Shown here piece after piece: positions 10,901 to 21,789 of a stretch of DNA of 64,000 nucleotides. The translations under genes and the position numbers were made by a program. Origin of the DNA: Chrysaora quinquecirrha (lineage: Eukaryota > Cnidaria > Scyphozoa > Semaeostomeae > Pelagiidae); NCBI GenBank assembly GCA_014526335.1, contig JACTAT010000160.1, positions 1-64,000 of the forward strand, read 5' to 3'. The notes beneath the pieces were generated by a model. The model made no database searches and was not told the origin of the DNA. It saw only the letters and a program-made list of their open reading frames with translations. Every line of letters starts with the position of its first letter. Positions within the stretch are counted from its first letter, which is position 1.

Positions 10901-13900
10901 GGCTGAAAGGCTCAAATGTTCCCAGTTGGAAAAAGAAATTGCAAGAATGAGGATTGAGATTAAATCTGCTGGTGTTCATGTTGATTGTGACCTTAGCAAA
11001 GATATCAGAACACTGATAAATAATAATGATGGCCCTGTTTCCCCTTTCATGAGATTGTTCTGGGAACAGCAGCAAAGATGTTTTAATGGAAACCCTAATG
11101 CAGTCAAATATCACCCTATGATCATCAGGTTCTGTTTGTCTCTAGCTGCTAAATCTGCTTCTGCCTATGATGAGCTGAGGGACTCCAAAGTTCTTACACT
11201 ACCCAGCAGAAGGACTCTTAGAGATTATCGGAATGCCATCAAACCAAAAGTAGGTTTTAATGCTGCGGTTGTTCAAGAATTGTGCAAAGAAACAAAAGAT
11301 CTACAGGGAAATCAACGATACATCACACTTGCTTTTGATGAGATGAAGATTCAATCAAAACTTGTTTTTGACAAACATACAAATGAATTGATTGGATTTG
11401 TTGACCTCGGTGAACCAGATTTGAACTTTGGTTGTTTTGAAAAGGCAGAAGATCTTGCAACACATGCTCTTGTCTTTTATGTTCGTGGGTTAGCAAGTGA
11501 TTTAAAATTCAATTTTGCTTACTTTGCAACCAGTTGTTTGACGTCATACAAGATAATGCCAATCTTCTGGAAAGCTGTTTCGATTCTGGAACTGTCCTGT
11601 TCACTGCCAGTTATTGCTGCAGTCTGTGATGGTGCCTCAGCCAATCGCAAGTTTTTCAGGATGCATGAGAAGATGAGTAATGAAACTAGTAAGTCAGTTA
11701 CATATAGGACTGTCAACATATATGCCCCAGGTCGCTATCTCTGGTTCTTTGCAGATGCTCCACATTTAGTTAAAACAGCCAGAAATTGCCTTTATCATTC
11801 TGGAAATGGCAAGACAAGACTAATGTGGAATGATGGGAAACATCTAATGTGGCATCATCTGTGTGAAATTGTGAATGATGATATTGGCAATGGGCTTAAG
11901 ATTTGTCCAAAGCTTACAAAGGAGCACACTCAATTAACTTCATATTCAGTTATGAATGTACGCTTAGCTGCCCAAGCCTTAAGCGAAACAACTGCAAATG
12001 TACTCACTGAATACTATGGCAGTGATGTTGAGGGTACTGCCCTTTTTTGCAGAAACATGGACAGGTTTTTTGATACCTTGAATGTGCGGAGCCCAAGGGA
12101 AGGTGCAATAAAACGAAAAGAGTTTCTGAAACCTTTTGTGAGTTGTGGAGATACCAGATTTCATTGGCTAGAACATCAATTCCTTGTCTATTTAGAGAAC
12201 TGGAAGAAAAGCGTTGAAGGAACACCATATAAAGGAAGTGAAAAAGCTAAAATGTTTTTGTCTCAGCAAACCTTTGAAGGCTTGCAAATCACCACCTATT
12301 CTGCGATTGAAGCTACACAGTTCCTTCTTCAAAATGGCTTGGACTTTGTCCTTACCAATAGGTTCAACCAAGATGTTGTTGAGGAACATTTTGGAAGGCA
12401 AAGAAGCTTGGGACGCCGCAGTGATAATCCAACTTTGTGGCAATTTGGATTTAATGAAAACACGATAAGGATGCAAAGGTCTGTGGCTCCTGTAACTGGT
12501 AATACGAAAGGTGGTCACAAACAAAAGAGACAAGTATCTTGGTCCCACGTTGATAACTCTGAATTAAAAAAAAGAAAATCTAAGTAAGAATCCATAAGGT
12601 GTAACAATCTTTGATTGATAATCATGTTCAAGTTTTGCTAGTGTTAATTTTTGATTTCTTCAGAGCATTCCGAAGTCCTTTTTCTTTTTTTGAATTAAGC
12701 TCTAAATTTTTGTCTTTTGCTGCTGAAAAGGCCCTGACACGAAGGTATAAATTTAGAATTTTTTCCAGAAGGCAGGACCTTGTCTCTTTTGCTGTAATGC
12801 AAGGCACATTTGCTAATGCATTATTATAAATGCTGATCACATCAATATTGTTCAGCAAGAGATCCAAGATTTTATCGCAATCAATCCTTGAAATATGACT
12901 GCAAGATGTTTCTTTTCTAAATGCTTCTTCTGCAAGCTTGAAAAGTGCAACCCACTCAGGCTTGACTTCCCATAAACCACCTCTTGTCTGACATTTAACA
13001 AGCCTTTGGGAAGGTGGGTTTTCACTCCTTGCTGAATTTAAAATAGTCAACAGTGCTTGTTTTTCTTCTGGCTGTCCACTTTTCTTGGCATGTACTTTTC
13101 TGGAGACTGCATGCATCACATAGCCTGCCAGGTACTGCAGCCCATCCAATTCTTTTGATGTTATTGGCTTTATAAGCTGTGGCTTCTCATCTGGTTTGTT
13201 ATGATAACCTAAAACTTTGTCAGCAAGTGAAGTTGCCAAAATTGTACATACTGGCATTTCCAGTGGTTTAAAATATGTTGCTGCATTCATTACAATCGTC
13301 TGATAATAAGAAGAATAAAACTTCTCAGCATCTGAGTTCTTGCACAAGGATGTGTACAGTTTCATAAGCTGGGTCAATAACGCTTGATCCGCAACTTCAA
13401 AGTTATACGATCTGGCAAGATTGCGAACATGAGTGGGGTAGCATTCGTCATCCGAAATGTTGTTCTTCGCTTCGTTGACAAGCTGCTTTATTACCGCCGT
13501 ATACAGTGGCTTCTTAGCATCATCTTTCTGCGAGTTGTCAGGATGCTTCGCTTTCAAATGTTTGGTCAAACCACCTTCTGTTTTATACTTCTTTTGGCAG
13601 ACATCACAGCATAGCATTTTGTCATCCGTCAGCTAAAATGAACAAAATGTTAAGGTTAAACTTGAAACGCAAGCCAAGGAAGAGGTCCTCGGCCTAAATA
13701 TTGCCCCTGAAATAGTCGAAAATTAGCCTTGTTTATGAACATAAAGTACAGTAAAAAACCAACCTCATCAACTGCCAAATTCAATTCATTATCAAAAATT
13801 TCATTGAAGTCGTCTTCTTCTGCGAATTCAAAAAATATATCGAGCATTTCTCCAGAAACATAATCTCCATCACCATTCTTACGGCTGGCCATATTGCACT

Positions 13901-16900
13901 GTGCACTCAGTTAGGTCACGTGACAAGTTTTTCACAGACGCTCAAGTTCTGTGAGCGAGAACAATAAAACAAAGGTGGATCAAACAATAGGCTTCCAGAC
14001 CAGTCCTCCTTTCTATTGACTATGGCTCAGAGGGCCAAACACGCTACACGATCACTCGACATCAACCACCCGACAGCGATGTTACGACACATGCGTTCGA
14101 CCTCTGTCAAGACTGTGGTCATGAGAAATTATTATATTTGCGTTTAAGATCTTGCATGTGATAATGAAATAAAGGACACGAAAGACAGGTTTATTTCGTC
14201 TGCGACTGACGGGGAATTGCGCACAGTCTGTAATAGTTGCTGACTGCTAATCGGCTTCTAGTTCGTTTTATTGCAACTAGGTTGTTTTTGATTGCAACTA
14301 GTTGGCGCACAGTTCCAGAAAGTTTGGCATGTTCTACTTCTGCGATTAGTTGACAACTGATTCCCCCCTGATTCCCATCAGTCATTGCCGACCAGAGCGT
14401 TCTTGCCACTGCGATCAACTGTATCCAGATAAATTCGGACTAGTTGTTGACATATCGACATCGTAGGTTGACATGAGCCTATGGCTCAAGTCCCAAGTTG
14501 CAAATTGCTTGAATGTACAAATTCACGTCTTCTGCATTTCTAAATCCTTAAATTACTTATGACCAGCTTGCAAAAACCACTATATCTTAAATATCCTATC
14601 TGACTCATTCTCCTTTAATATGAGCTACAATAACAGCCAGTCTTAAGGTGCCATTACTGTAGCGGTACTAACTAAAGGTATTGATTTTGTGAAGATTATC
14701 ATTATTGAAATACTTACAAACGATAGCCGAATGTTGAAAATGCTTGATGTAGCTCATTGCAGTCTATAGTACCAGATCTGTCTGTGTCAAATCTAAGAGA
14801 AATTAAACAAGATAAAAGTAATTTCCTTTGAATCAGGTCTAATGCACTTATACTAATATCGAGAAGCTTCAAATGATAAAGGTTTTGAAACCCCTGATTT
14901 TGGTCGATTTTTAGCCATTTTGCCTTAGAATATAGGGCAAAATATACTACTGAGATCGTAGCGACAGGCGCTAAAAACACCATTTCGCCTTCACCTTCAA
15001 TTGTCTGTCTTAAGTTTGCATATAATTAAAGACGAGTCATATGTTTAAAATGAAATTGCAAACCTTTCAAAACAATTTTTCCATTCTTGAATATATTTCC
15101 ACAAAGCTGCAAACTCATAAACGTCAATTGTCCCAGACCTAGAAATTGTTGATTTTATTTCAATACTGAATGCATTGAAGGATATGTGAAGAAGGATCTG
15201 TCTGTGTTGTATTTGCATTGCAAATTTTTGAAATTAAATTATAGAAACAATTGTTACAGTTAGTGGCTTAAATTTTTAAAGTTAAAAAAAGTAAATGTTA
15301 AAGAAGCAAATCCTTTCTTCCAGCTTTCTCAGGCCCCATTCACACATTACCAGACTCATTTCATATGAGATTACTTTTCATTCCAGATATTCGTTCGGTT
15401 CACACGGCTCCAAGAGAATCCGAGAATCCGATATGCTTTGTACCGTTTTATCAGAGTGAAATCACTCCGCTCTGAAGGTGGTACATATCGGATTGGTATC
15501 AGATCGATTTTGTGCTCATGTGAACACGGGAATCTGACATGCTATTGTTCCAGCGCTTCTGTTTGGAAAAGACAGCCAGAAGTCAGTGCAAAAGAATTTG
15601 GTTGCTATGCAGTGGCAGCTGAAACAATAGGCGTTGCAATGTGATGAGAAGGGGAGTGGAACCATGTGAACAGAGCTAAAAATTGAATCTGATGCCATGT
15701 GAACAGAAGAGAATTTTCATGCCGGATTTGGTCTCAGATCCGATTTGAAGTGAATCCGGCTCAGGTTTAAGGAACCGTCTCTAATTTTTCATACACAAAC
15801 ACAAAAATTTGCTGTTGAAATTGGGTAAGATCAAATGGCCTTCATAAAGGACCTTTCAATCCAGAATTTTATTCCATAGGAAGTCGTATTGTCTTATTCT
15901 TAATTAGGATGCTTGAGCATGATAATAAGCAAACATATTCTTCTGACTGCTGTTCTTAAAAGTAGGAACAATAATGAATGGTTGCATATTTTTGGCAAAT
16001 GTATATAATGCATGCTTGCATATTGTGTCTCAGTAACTCGATCCAGGAAGATAAAGATGGTCTGATGCTGTCTGTAGCAACACAATAGCAATAAACAAAA
16101 AGACATGGTCATATTTAGAGAATGGTCTTGAGAGTTTTCTTTTCCACTTTGGTCAATGCTAAACAGAAATAGTGGGAAATCATAAAAAAAAGGTATTTGT
16201 GATTTCAACATTATACCTGTCTTTGTCAAACATGCCAATCATCAGTCTACATGTTTCTGGGTTAAAATGACTCCAGTTGTTATTCAGCAAAGCACTTTGA
16301 AGCTCGTCTGCTGATATTTCTCCTGATCTATCACGATCAACTGACTATAATATAAAAGATGGCAAACTTGTAAGATGGACAATGAAGTTTCTCTTACAAA
16401 TACTTTACAAAAAACATGCATATTTTTACGTATTAAGCACTTCCCAAACCCTCAAGACTTTTAACTCCACAATGCTAATCTTCTGTTGACTCAAATGCTG
16501 GGAGCTTTTGGCACCTTGTCATTGTTTGAGCCTTGTCAAGAGCTGTTGGGGAAAATTTGATCAAGGTCTAAATTTTTAAGCAAGTTTGCTCAACTATTCT
16601 ATTGTTCAAGGAGTTGTTGCGCATTTTCAAGAGCATTTGGCCATGTGCTCATTTTTTTGCCCAACTTTGCAAAATCCTTTATTTTTAACCAATTTTAACT
16701 CAAAAGAATCATTTTTCTCACTCCTGAGTGACTTATGAAAAATCTAGGAAAAAGTCGAGAGCGTTTTGCCACCTCTTCTTAACAAGGCTCAACACCACTT
16801 GACTTTTGTCAAGTGTTTTTTAGTGGAACATTGAGAGTGTTTGGCTAGTGCTTCAAAGTACATCTCCTCCCCACTGAAATAAATCTTAATTCAAATTCAT

Positions 16901-17727
16901 TCTGTAAAAACAGTTATTTGTTGAAATCACATAGGCAGACTTGCTGAATTCTACTGCAGATAAAACATATTGACTCTTCGTTGATTTAACAATGGTCTTA
17001 CCTGAAACCATCCCCAAAGTACAGGATCAATACCTGGAGGAGGGCCTTGTGGAGGCTGATTGTAACCTTGTTGTGAAGGATAACCTCCCTGTGGTGGATA
17101 TCCTCCTCCTGCTGGTGGTGGGTAGCCTCCTCCTGGTGGTTGGTAACCTCTGCTTTGGTAGCCAGCACTTTGTCCATAACCACCTCCCATTTGCTGGGGG
17201 TTGTATCCTCCTGGAGCTTGTCCATAGCCAGGATTGTATGCAGGTCTTCCTCCCTGAAAGTGAAAGTAGAAGTGCGAATGATTGGGTTATCAGCCAGTCT
17301 TGATTTTGTGGCAATGGTACACCTTATGTGACATTTGACACAAGATCAGCATGTCTTAAAAATTTGAATTTGAAGAAAGCATCTTAGTTAGTTTTTTTTT
17401 TCAGTGCAAACCCTTGAAATCTACAAAAAATGCATCAATCGTCACATTCATAGCGGAAGGGCACTTGACCTTGTTTTTTGATATTTAAAAGCGTACTATC
17501 CTGCCAATGAACAAGTAAAGAAAAAGGAAAGCTTCTGTAGCAAAATTTCAACACTGTCGTAAAAATATGTCATGCATGACGACCTGTGTGTTGATGATGA
17601 CTGTGGTGCTTCTGGTGACTTGACCTGCCTTTGACCTTCCTTCAAAAAGTTGTCCCTAACTTAATTCAAACCTACGGTGAAATTTTCTCATACTTACATA
17701 GCTCTGTTGTTGATTCCACTGTGCCAT
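7941..17727 (-). CDS. PEF1: Peflin, penta-EF-hand calcium-binding protein
   Basis: Calcium sensor of the penta-EF-hand family; peflin partners ALG-2 at ER exit sites. Seven exons on the minus strand, with phases that agree: 17698-17727, 17002-17253, 16217-16344, 15064-15138, 14718-14792, 9154-9322 and 7941-7985, giving 257 residues (human 284). Seen: start [10 protein letters not shown], then a Gly/Pro/Tyr/Gln-rich N-terminal domain of YPPQGG-type repeats up to about residue 94, then five EF-hands. Loops 1-3 are canonical ([36 protein letters not shown]). Loops 4 and 5 ([24 protein letters not shown]) have lost ligands. The last exon ends [14 protein letters not shown]. Intron 5 (9323-14717) carries a 4.6-kb P-type transposon. 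The gene shares a 208-bp head-to-head promoter interval with the gene at 17936. Confidence 0.92.
8755..9112. mobile_element. Palindromic MITE (ATATC..TCGGGTTTTCG family)
   Basis: A snap-back element of roughly 360 bp in peflin intron 6. Its left end (TCAAGATATCGGGTTTTCG) is matched in reverse near the right end (CTTGATATCTTGGGATTTCG). The inner part includes GCCCTTATAAAAT and CTAGACTAAATTTTG-type words also found at 40450-40700 and, as a fragment, at 46092-46220. Confidence 0.55.
9453..9459. repeat. Target-site duplication, left copy (GCTCAGA)
   Basis: GCTCAGA lies immediately outside the left terminal repeat and recurs at 14025-14031 immediately outside the right one. If the G at 9452 is included, an 8-bp GGCTCAGA reading is also possible. 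Target duplications of 7-8 bp are characteristic of the P superfamily. Confidence 0.85.
9460..9501 (+). repeat. Left terminal inverted repeat of the P-type element
   Basis: 42 bp beginning CATAGTCAATAGAAAGGAGG, exactly complementary to 13983-14024. Confidence 0.92.
9528..9551 (+). repeat. Left subterminal inverted repeat
   Basis: 24 bp starting GTCACGTGACC and ending GTGCAC, exactly complementary to 13901-13924. It contains a CACGTG palindrome. The Drosophila P element also has internal inverted repeats near its ends that help transposition; a similar role is inferred here. Confidence 0.85.
9683..12587 (+). CDS. THAP-domain P-element transposase, one apparent frameshift
   Basis: DNA-cutting and joining enzyme of the P-type element. 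Exon 1 (9683-9923) encodes a THAP zinc finger with the C2CH set Cys6, Cys11, Cys68, His71 and the conserved Trp38. Intron 9924-10192 is removed and exon 2 begins at 10193 in phase. The frame runs to a TAG at 10741-10743; the rest of the protein continues at once in another frame (10746-12587), as if one base were missing near 10742. In that 613-residue part: a coiled coil at about 47-72, and candidate RNase H-like acidic residues Asp198 (LAFDEMK), Asp295 (AVCDGASAN) and Glu546 ([10 protein letters not shown]), with [10 protein letters not shown] around 337. The chain ends about 55 residues after the DNPT motif, with no obvious C-terminal domain. The break may be a real mutation or an assembly error. 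Confidence 0.88.
12628..13892 (-). CDS. Transposon-borne C2H2 zinc-finger protein, possible split-off transposase C-terminal domain
   Basis: Second gene of the P-type element, facing the transposase. Exon 1 is 13764-13892 (43 codons, acidic, starting [10 protein letters not shown]); the intron (donor GTTGGT, acceptor TTTTAG) is 13633-13763; exon 2 is 12628-13632, in frame. The product is 377 residues. Seen: one C2H2 finger (Cys52, Cys55, His68, His73), then an alpha-helical domain with [17 protein letters not shown] at about 207-223 and [11 protein letters not shown] at about 260-270, then a Lys-rich tail. The LAGYV and RGGL blocks recall the region after the RNase H core in longer THAP/P transposases, the part this element's transposase appears to lack. 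It may be a separately coded DNA-binding partner or a regulator. No stop or frameshift is seen, so it may be functional. The homology is inference from memory of the family. Confidence 0.75.
13901..13924 (-). repeat. Right subterminal inverted repeat
   Basis: Exact reverse complement of 9528-9551. It lies 8 bp upstream of the start codon of the minus-strand zinc-finger gene, so it could also influence that gene's promoter. Confidence 0.85.
13983..14024 (-). repeat. Right terminal inverted repeat of the P-type element
   Basis: 42 bp ending ..CTATTGACTATG, exactly complementary to 9460-9501 and followed by the GCTCAGA duplication at 14025-14031. Confidence 0.92.
14935..14995 (+). mobile_element. 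SINE 3'-part fragment
   Basis: The stretch CTACTGAGATCGTAGCGACA followed by AACACCATTTCGCCTTCACC matches, in the opposite orientation, the body of the SINE at 36125-36305. A truncated copy in peflin intron 4. Confidence 0.5.
15330..15780. mobile_element. MITE-like inverted-repeat element in peflin intron 3
   Basis: Contains many direct and inverted TCACATG/CATGTGAAC and AATCCGATATG/CATATCGGATT words, including CTCCGCTCTGAAGGTGGTAC opposed to GTACCGTTTTATCAGAGTG. It looks like a non-autonomous element related in style, not in sequence, to the one at 38343. The ends are approximate. Confidence 0.4.
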
Positions 17728-17935
17728 TGTATATTTTTCAGTTATTTTTATTTGAATTTACTCAATCTTTCTGATCGTTAACTTCCCTGTCGTGTTTTTG
17801 ATGAGTTCTGCAATCTGTGACGAAATTTGTATTTGAGATGTGGCAAAATATAACATGCACGAAAGTCTGAACAAAAATGGAGAACGAAGACGAGGCCATA
17901 CATTGAATTGGAAACGAGACGTCCTTTTTGACAAG
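17728..17935. promoter_or_regulatory. Bidirectional promoter interval, peflin and coiled-coil gene
   Basis: 208 bp separate the start codons of peflin (minus) and the gene at 17936 (plus). A short upstream start codon on the plus strand (17890 region, eight codons then stop) precedes the main start and could act as an upstream open frame. Inferred from position. Confidence 0.55.
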
Positions 17936-19750
17936 ATGGCGGGAGAAAATGGTGCAGTAAAATGGTAAGTTGGAGTATCATAGCAGTAGTTAAGCTCTTT
18001 CCAAAAGAAGCATCCCACAATTGATGGGATGCATGACCAGAGAATCCCCCTCTTCTATCCTCAAAAGTGTCATGGTTCATTTCAAAGTGAGTTTTCAGTG
18101 CTGGAGTTTCTTACACTTCTTGCAGTCTGAGTTTCTTAGAAAGAGTTGCTTATAAAAAATTCATGCATTTGTGTTTGTATTAACAGGTTGGAGACAATGT
18201 CTTTTTATCTGCAACAAAGCAGAGCAAAGTTGGAAAAATGCTGTAGCCTTTTGGAGGAAGCTATTTCAAAAGCTGAGAAAAAGTGAGTAGGGTAAACTGG
18301 GGTAATTTGGGACAGATTTCTACTTTTTTAAGATTATATTTGGCCTGATAAGCTACCATAAAACCAAATGCTCTTTTTATATACATTTGAGACCTGAACT
18401 TTCAGAAAATAAAAAAAAAAGTTATGACCTTACTTGCATAAGCTGGTATTATCAGGTTGAATGGTGCTGTCCCAAATTACCCCAGCTGGGGCAATTTGGG
18501 ACATAGGAATTTTGTATGGCGATTTGAGGTGATTTGCTGAGCTCAAATTTTTCCATTTCAGAAAATGGTACATAACTGTAATTGAATGGTTTTGAAGGGT
18601 TTTCATAGTTAAAATCTATTAATAATGTACACATTTAAATAAAAATTTCAAGATTAAGTGCCATGTCCCAAATTTCCCCTGTCCCAAATTACCCCAGTCT
18701 ACTCAGATTGTTGTGCAGTTGGTACAGTAAATAAGGGTTTGAGTAATGAAAGAAGGAGGACCAAATATTATCCATGAATGGTCAGATTCCTCCCTCTGCA
18801 ATGCCAGGGTGCATTCCATGATACTGCCATCACAGAGTATATGCCAACCAAAATGGACATCATGTCAAGAGCAAAATATAGCTATTGTTTTTCTGAAAAA
18901 TCCACACCAGTTCACCAATAAAGCTCCAAAATCCACCTTGGAGATCTCCGGCATACATTAATAACGAAAAGTTTCGGACAGAAAAATTTTGGACTTATAA
19001 CTTCAGACAATAAACTTTCGGACCCTTTTCTCAGAGCATTTCTGAAACTTCTGTTTTTTCAGTTAAACAACAATATATATACCACTTTATTACCATAGAT
19101 TTTGAAAGTTTATGTCCAGTTATAAAGGGAAACAGGGTGTTACACACTTCTTAAGAAAGCATATCCATGAACAATGATTGTCAAAAAAGTCTCCAAAACT
19201 TTTCGATTTTAATGTAGGCTACGTGGAATGCACTCTAGCTGCAATGGCAAGATTGCTAACTATGGAAGGGTCACAGCATTAGTAACCAAATCTAAAGTTC
19301 TAGAAATTGAGTTATTTTTTGTCATTTTCAGACACAAAGAAGCCATTGTAGTGGAGGAAGCCAATGCGAAATCTGATGCTCAGAATCACCCAGGTACGTA
19401 GTTTCTTTTCACATTTGATATGGTACCATATATTCTACTTTTAATGAAGTTTTGTATCAAAAACATTGAGTGGCTGCACTTCAGATAGGATACCATCGAG
19501 CCTGAGAAAAGACTACAAGCACAAGCCTTTGTATGCTCTTCCCAATTGGTGGTATAAAGAAGCTGCATTATTTGCCCAACAAACAGCTGATATTTTTTAT
19601 GTTTTTCTTTTCCAGAACCTGTTGATTTAACAGAAATAGACCGATTACTTGCAAAAGCTCGCACAGTTAGAGTAGATGTAGAAGAAACAAATAAAGAAGC
19701 TCCCCTTAAGAGAAAAACAGAATTGAAAGATCCTAGCAAGAGAAAAATAG
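17936..19750 (+). CDS. Unidentified coiled-coil protein, partial
   Basis: Four exons join in consistent phase: 17936-17964, 18187-18282, 19332-19393 and 19616-19750. The protein begins MAGENGAVKW and continues with a heptad-rich helix (KLEKCCSLLEEAISKAEKK), an acidic linker, a second helix (DLTEIDRLLAKARTVRV) and a Lys/Arg-rich stretch. The gene either splices on from GTATGC at 19751, possibly into the gap at 21290, or reads through ten more codons to a TAA at 19771-19773 (about 116 residues). I do not recognise it with confidence. The spacing of two helices with a VRV ending faintly recalls the N-terminus of TEDC2, a centriolar tubulin-complex protein; that is a guess. It is divergent from peflin. 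Confidence 0.6.
18284..18705. mobile_element. MITE with GGGGTAATTTGGGACA terminal repeats
   Basis: Terminal inverted repeats containing ACTGGGGTAATTTGGGACA frame about 420 bp. A third, internal palindrome (TGTCCCAAATTACCCC..GGGGCAATTTGGGACA) sits at about 18467-18504. It lies in intron 2 of the coiled-coil gene, directly at the 5' splice site: TGAGTAG of the donor (18284-18290) is matched by CTACTCA at 18699-18705. Confidence 0.7.
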
Positions 19751-21289
19751 GTATGCATTTCCATCTTCTTTAAATGTATAAATTGGTCAACATAGCCCCT
19801 CCCAGCTGGCATCTCTTTCAAGGATTGTCAAGATTGAAGCTTGAATGTGGCTCCCATCATGTTAGAGTGGTGATACAATCCTTGGCTAGGGAGACCATGT
19901 AAAGTTTGGTGGGAAATGGGAAGTTGCACTGCCCAGATAGCTCTATGATTTTGATATAAGGAACGGCATACATTCTCTGGGTTAGAATATTTAGAGTGGT
20001 ATGATTCTGAAAGGTGTAAGTAAATAATCGGTGGGTAATAATTTTCGGAGCTTTGGTATAAGGAATGGTACCAATCTTGTGTAGTTAACATTTCAATAGT
20101 TTTTGGCATACTTCTTTGCAATAGCGAAATGAGACTATATGAAATGGGTTTGATTTTGAATATTGGCTTTCCATTATATGACTTACGTTTCAAATCGATC
20201 TATAATGGCATATTTTTATCAAGAAAATTTGAACAAAACCAACACATCTTAAAAATTGATATTGATATATATATATTATATCACCTACAATAAATTGATA
20301 ATCTCAGCTACTTAAAATACTAGATAATAATAAAATATAATTTTTACGATACAAAGACGTCGAAGCATTTGAAAAGAGTTTTTAAAAATGTAAACTTTCG
20401 TTCTTAGTCTTGTTTAAAAGAAAATTCAATGTAACATAATCAACAGTTGATTAATAGCGTTGTTGGTTATCAAAATTTCGAAATAGGTGTGTCAGATGAA
20501 AAACCCTTATGTTCAAAGATTTTTAAGAAACAGGCTATGATTGTCCCTAAGATCGCTGTTTATTGGGGGTGCATGAGTTAAGAATTTAATAAGACTGATT
20601 GTAAACGTCAAGGGCTGAATTTTCACTAAGCTGCCAGGTCTTATGATGTAATTAGGATTTTCCGAGTTGACTTTACGTCACAAAATGTCTCTAACGAAAA
20701 CCTAAAGTTAAATGCCCTGAATTCTACTTAAAATTTTGTGACAGTTGAATTTAGGCTATTCTTACAGGTTGAACCGGACATTTTTGGGCTAGAATATGCA
20801 AAGTGTGTTTAATACAATCCTCCATTATGCTTAAATCACGACTGTGCTCACATTTTCACTTGCTTAATTTCTAGGACATAAAGCTAATCTAAAAGAAATT
20901 TCGCTACTCTTAAATATATTAGTTACATGAAGACAGATATCACTACTAAACGTCACAGTACACGTATTTTTTTCAATAAGGCTTTATAAGCAACCCAGAC
21001 TCTCAAATGGCCAAAAATTTAAGAAACTCCAGTACAGGAAATTTTTTACCTAGGAAACTTTTCGCCTAAGACAGCGAAAAATGTTCTTCTATTTCCCGTA
21101 TTTCGTCTGCTATAAAGCATTTCTGGGACAAGCAAACAAACATGAAGCCCATATGCATTCAAGTGCGATCGATTAATGGGTTTAGAACATTATTCAGATA
21201 GAAAAACTATGTTGGCAACATGGATATTCAAGAAACTCTTGAGAAACTTTCAGTACTCAAAATCTGAAAATTTTAAGAAACTTTCAGTA
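19751..21289. other. Gene-poor stretch up to the assembly gap
   Basis: No exon is recognised. AT-rich, with a TATATATAT run near 20265. From 20961 (after TA) begins the CACG-poly(T) left end of another MITE of the 2768 family, whose right end is not seen before the gap. Repeated AAGAAACTTTCAGTA words occur at 21230-21289. Confidence 0.45.
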
Positions 21290-21789
21290 NNNNNNNNNNN
21301 NNNNNNNNNNNNNNNNNNNNNNNNNNNNNNNNNNNNNNNNNNNNNNNNNNNNNNNNNNNNNNNNNNNNNNNNNNNNNNNNNNNNNNNNNNNNNNNNNNNN
21401 NNNNNNNNNNNNNNNNNNNNNNNNNNNNNNNNNNNNNNNNNNNNNNNNNNNNNNNNNNNNNNNNNNNNNNNNNNNNNNNNNNNNNNNNNNNNNNNNNNNN
21501 NNNNNNNNNNNNNNNNNNNNNNNNNNNNNNNNNNNNNNNNNNNNNNNNNNNNNNNNNNNNNNNNNNNNNNNNNNNNNNNNNNNNNNNNNNNNNNNNNNNN
21601 NNNNNNNNNNNNNNNNNNNNNNNNNNNNNNNNNNNNNNNNNNNNNNNNNNNNNNNNNNNNNNNNNNNNNNNNNNNNNNNNNNNNNNNNNNNNNNNNNNNN
21701 NNNNNNNNNNNNNNNNNNNNNNNNNNNNNNNNNNNNNNNNNNNNNNNNNNNNNNNNNNNNNNNNNNNNNNNNNNNNNNNNNNNNNNNNN
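21290..21789. other. Assembly gap, 500 N
   Basis: Exactly 500 N characters, the usual placeholder for a scaffold gap of unknown size. Further exons of the coiled-coil gene could lie here. Confidence 1.

Larger units (their letters stand above)
9460..14024 (+). mobile_element. P-superfamily (THAP) DNA transposon, nearly intact, two convergent genes
   Basis: A 4,565-bp element inside peflin intron 5. Seen: perfect 42-bp terminal inverted repeats (9460-9501 and 13983-14024) starting CATAG and ending CTATG; perfect 24-bp subterminal inverted repeats (9528-9551 and 13901-13924, containing the palindrome GTCACGTGAC); and a 7-bp flanking duplication. It carries a plus-strand THAP transposase (9683-12587) and a minus-strand two-exon zinc-finger gene (12628-13892) whose stop codons are 40 bp apart. 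CA..TG termini, subterminal inverted repeats, a THAP domain and an RNase H-like core all fit the P family; a Kolobok element would show a TTAA target. Identity of the long inverted repeats suggests recent insertion. The second gene is not part of the textbook Drosophila P element. Confidence 0.93.

Noticed and set aside
9460..14024. Kolobok assignment for the THAP element
   Set aside because: Kolobok elements duplicate TTAA; this element has a 7-8 bp GCTCAGA duplication and CA..TG ends, as in the P superfamily.
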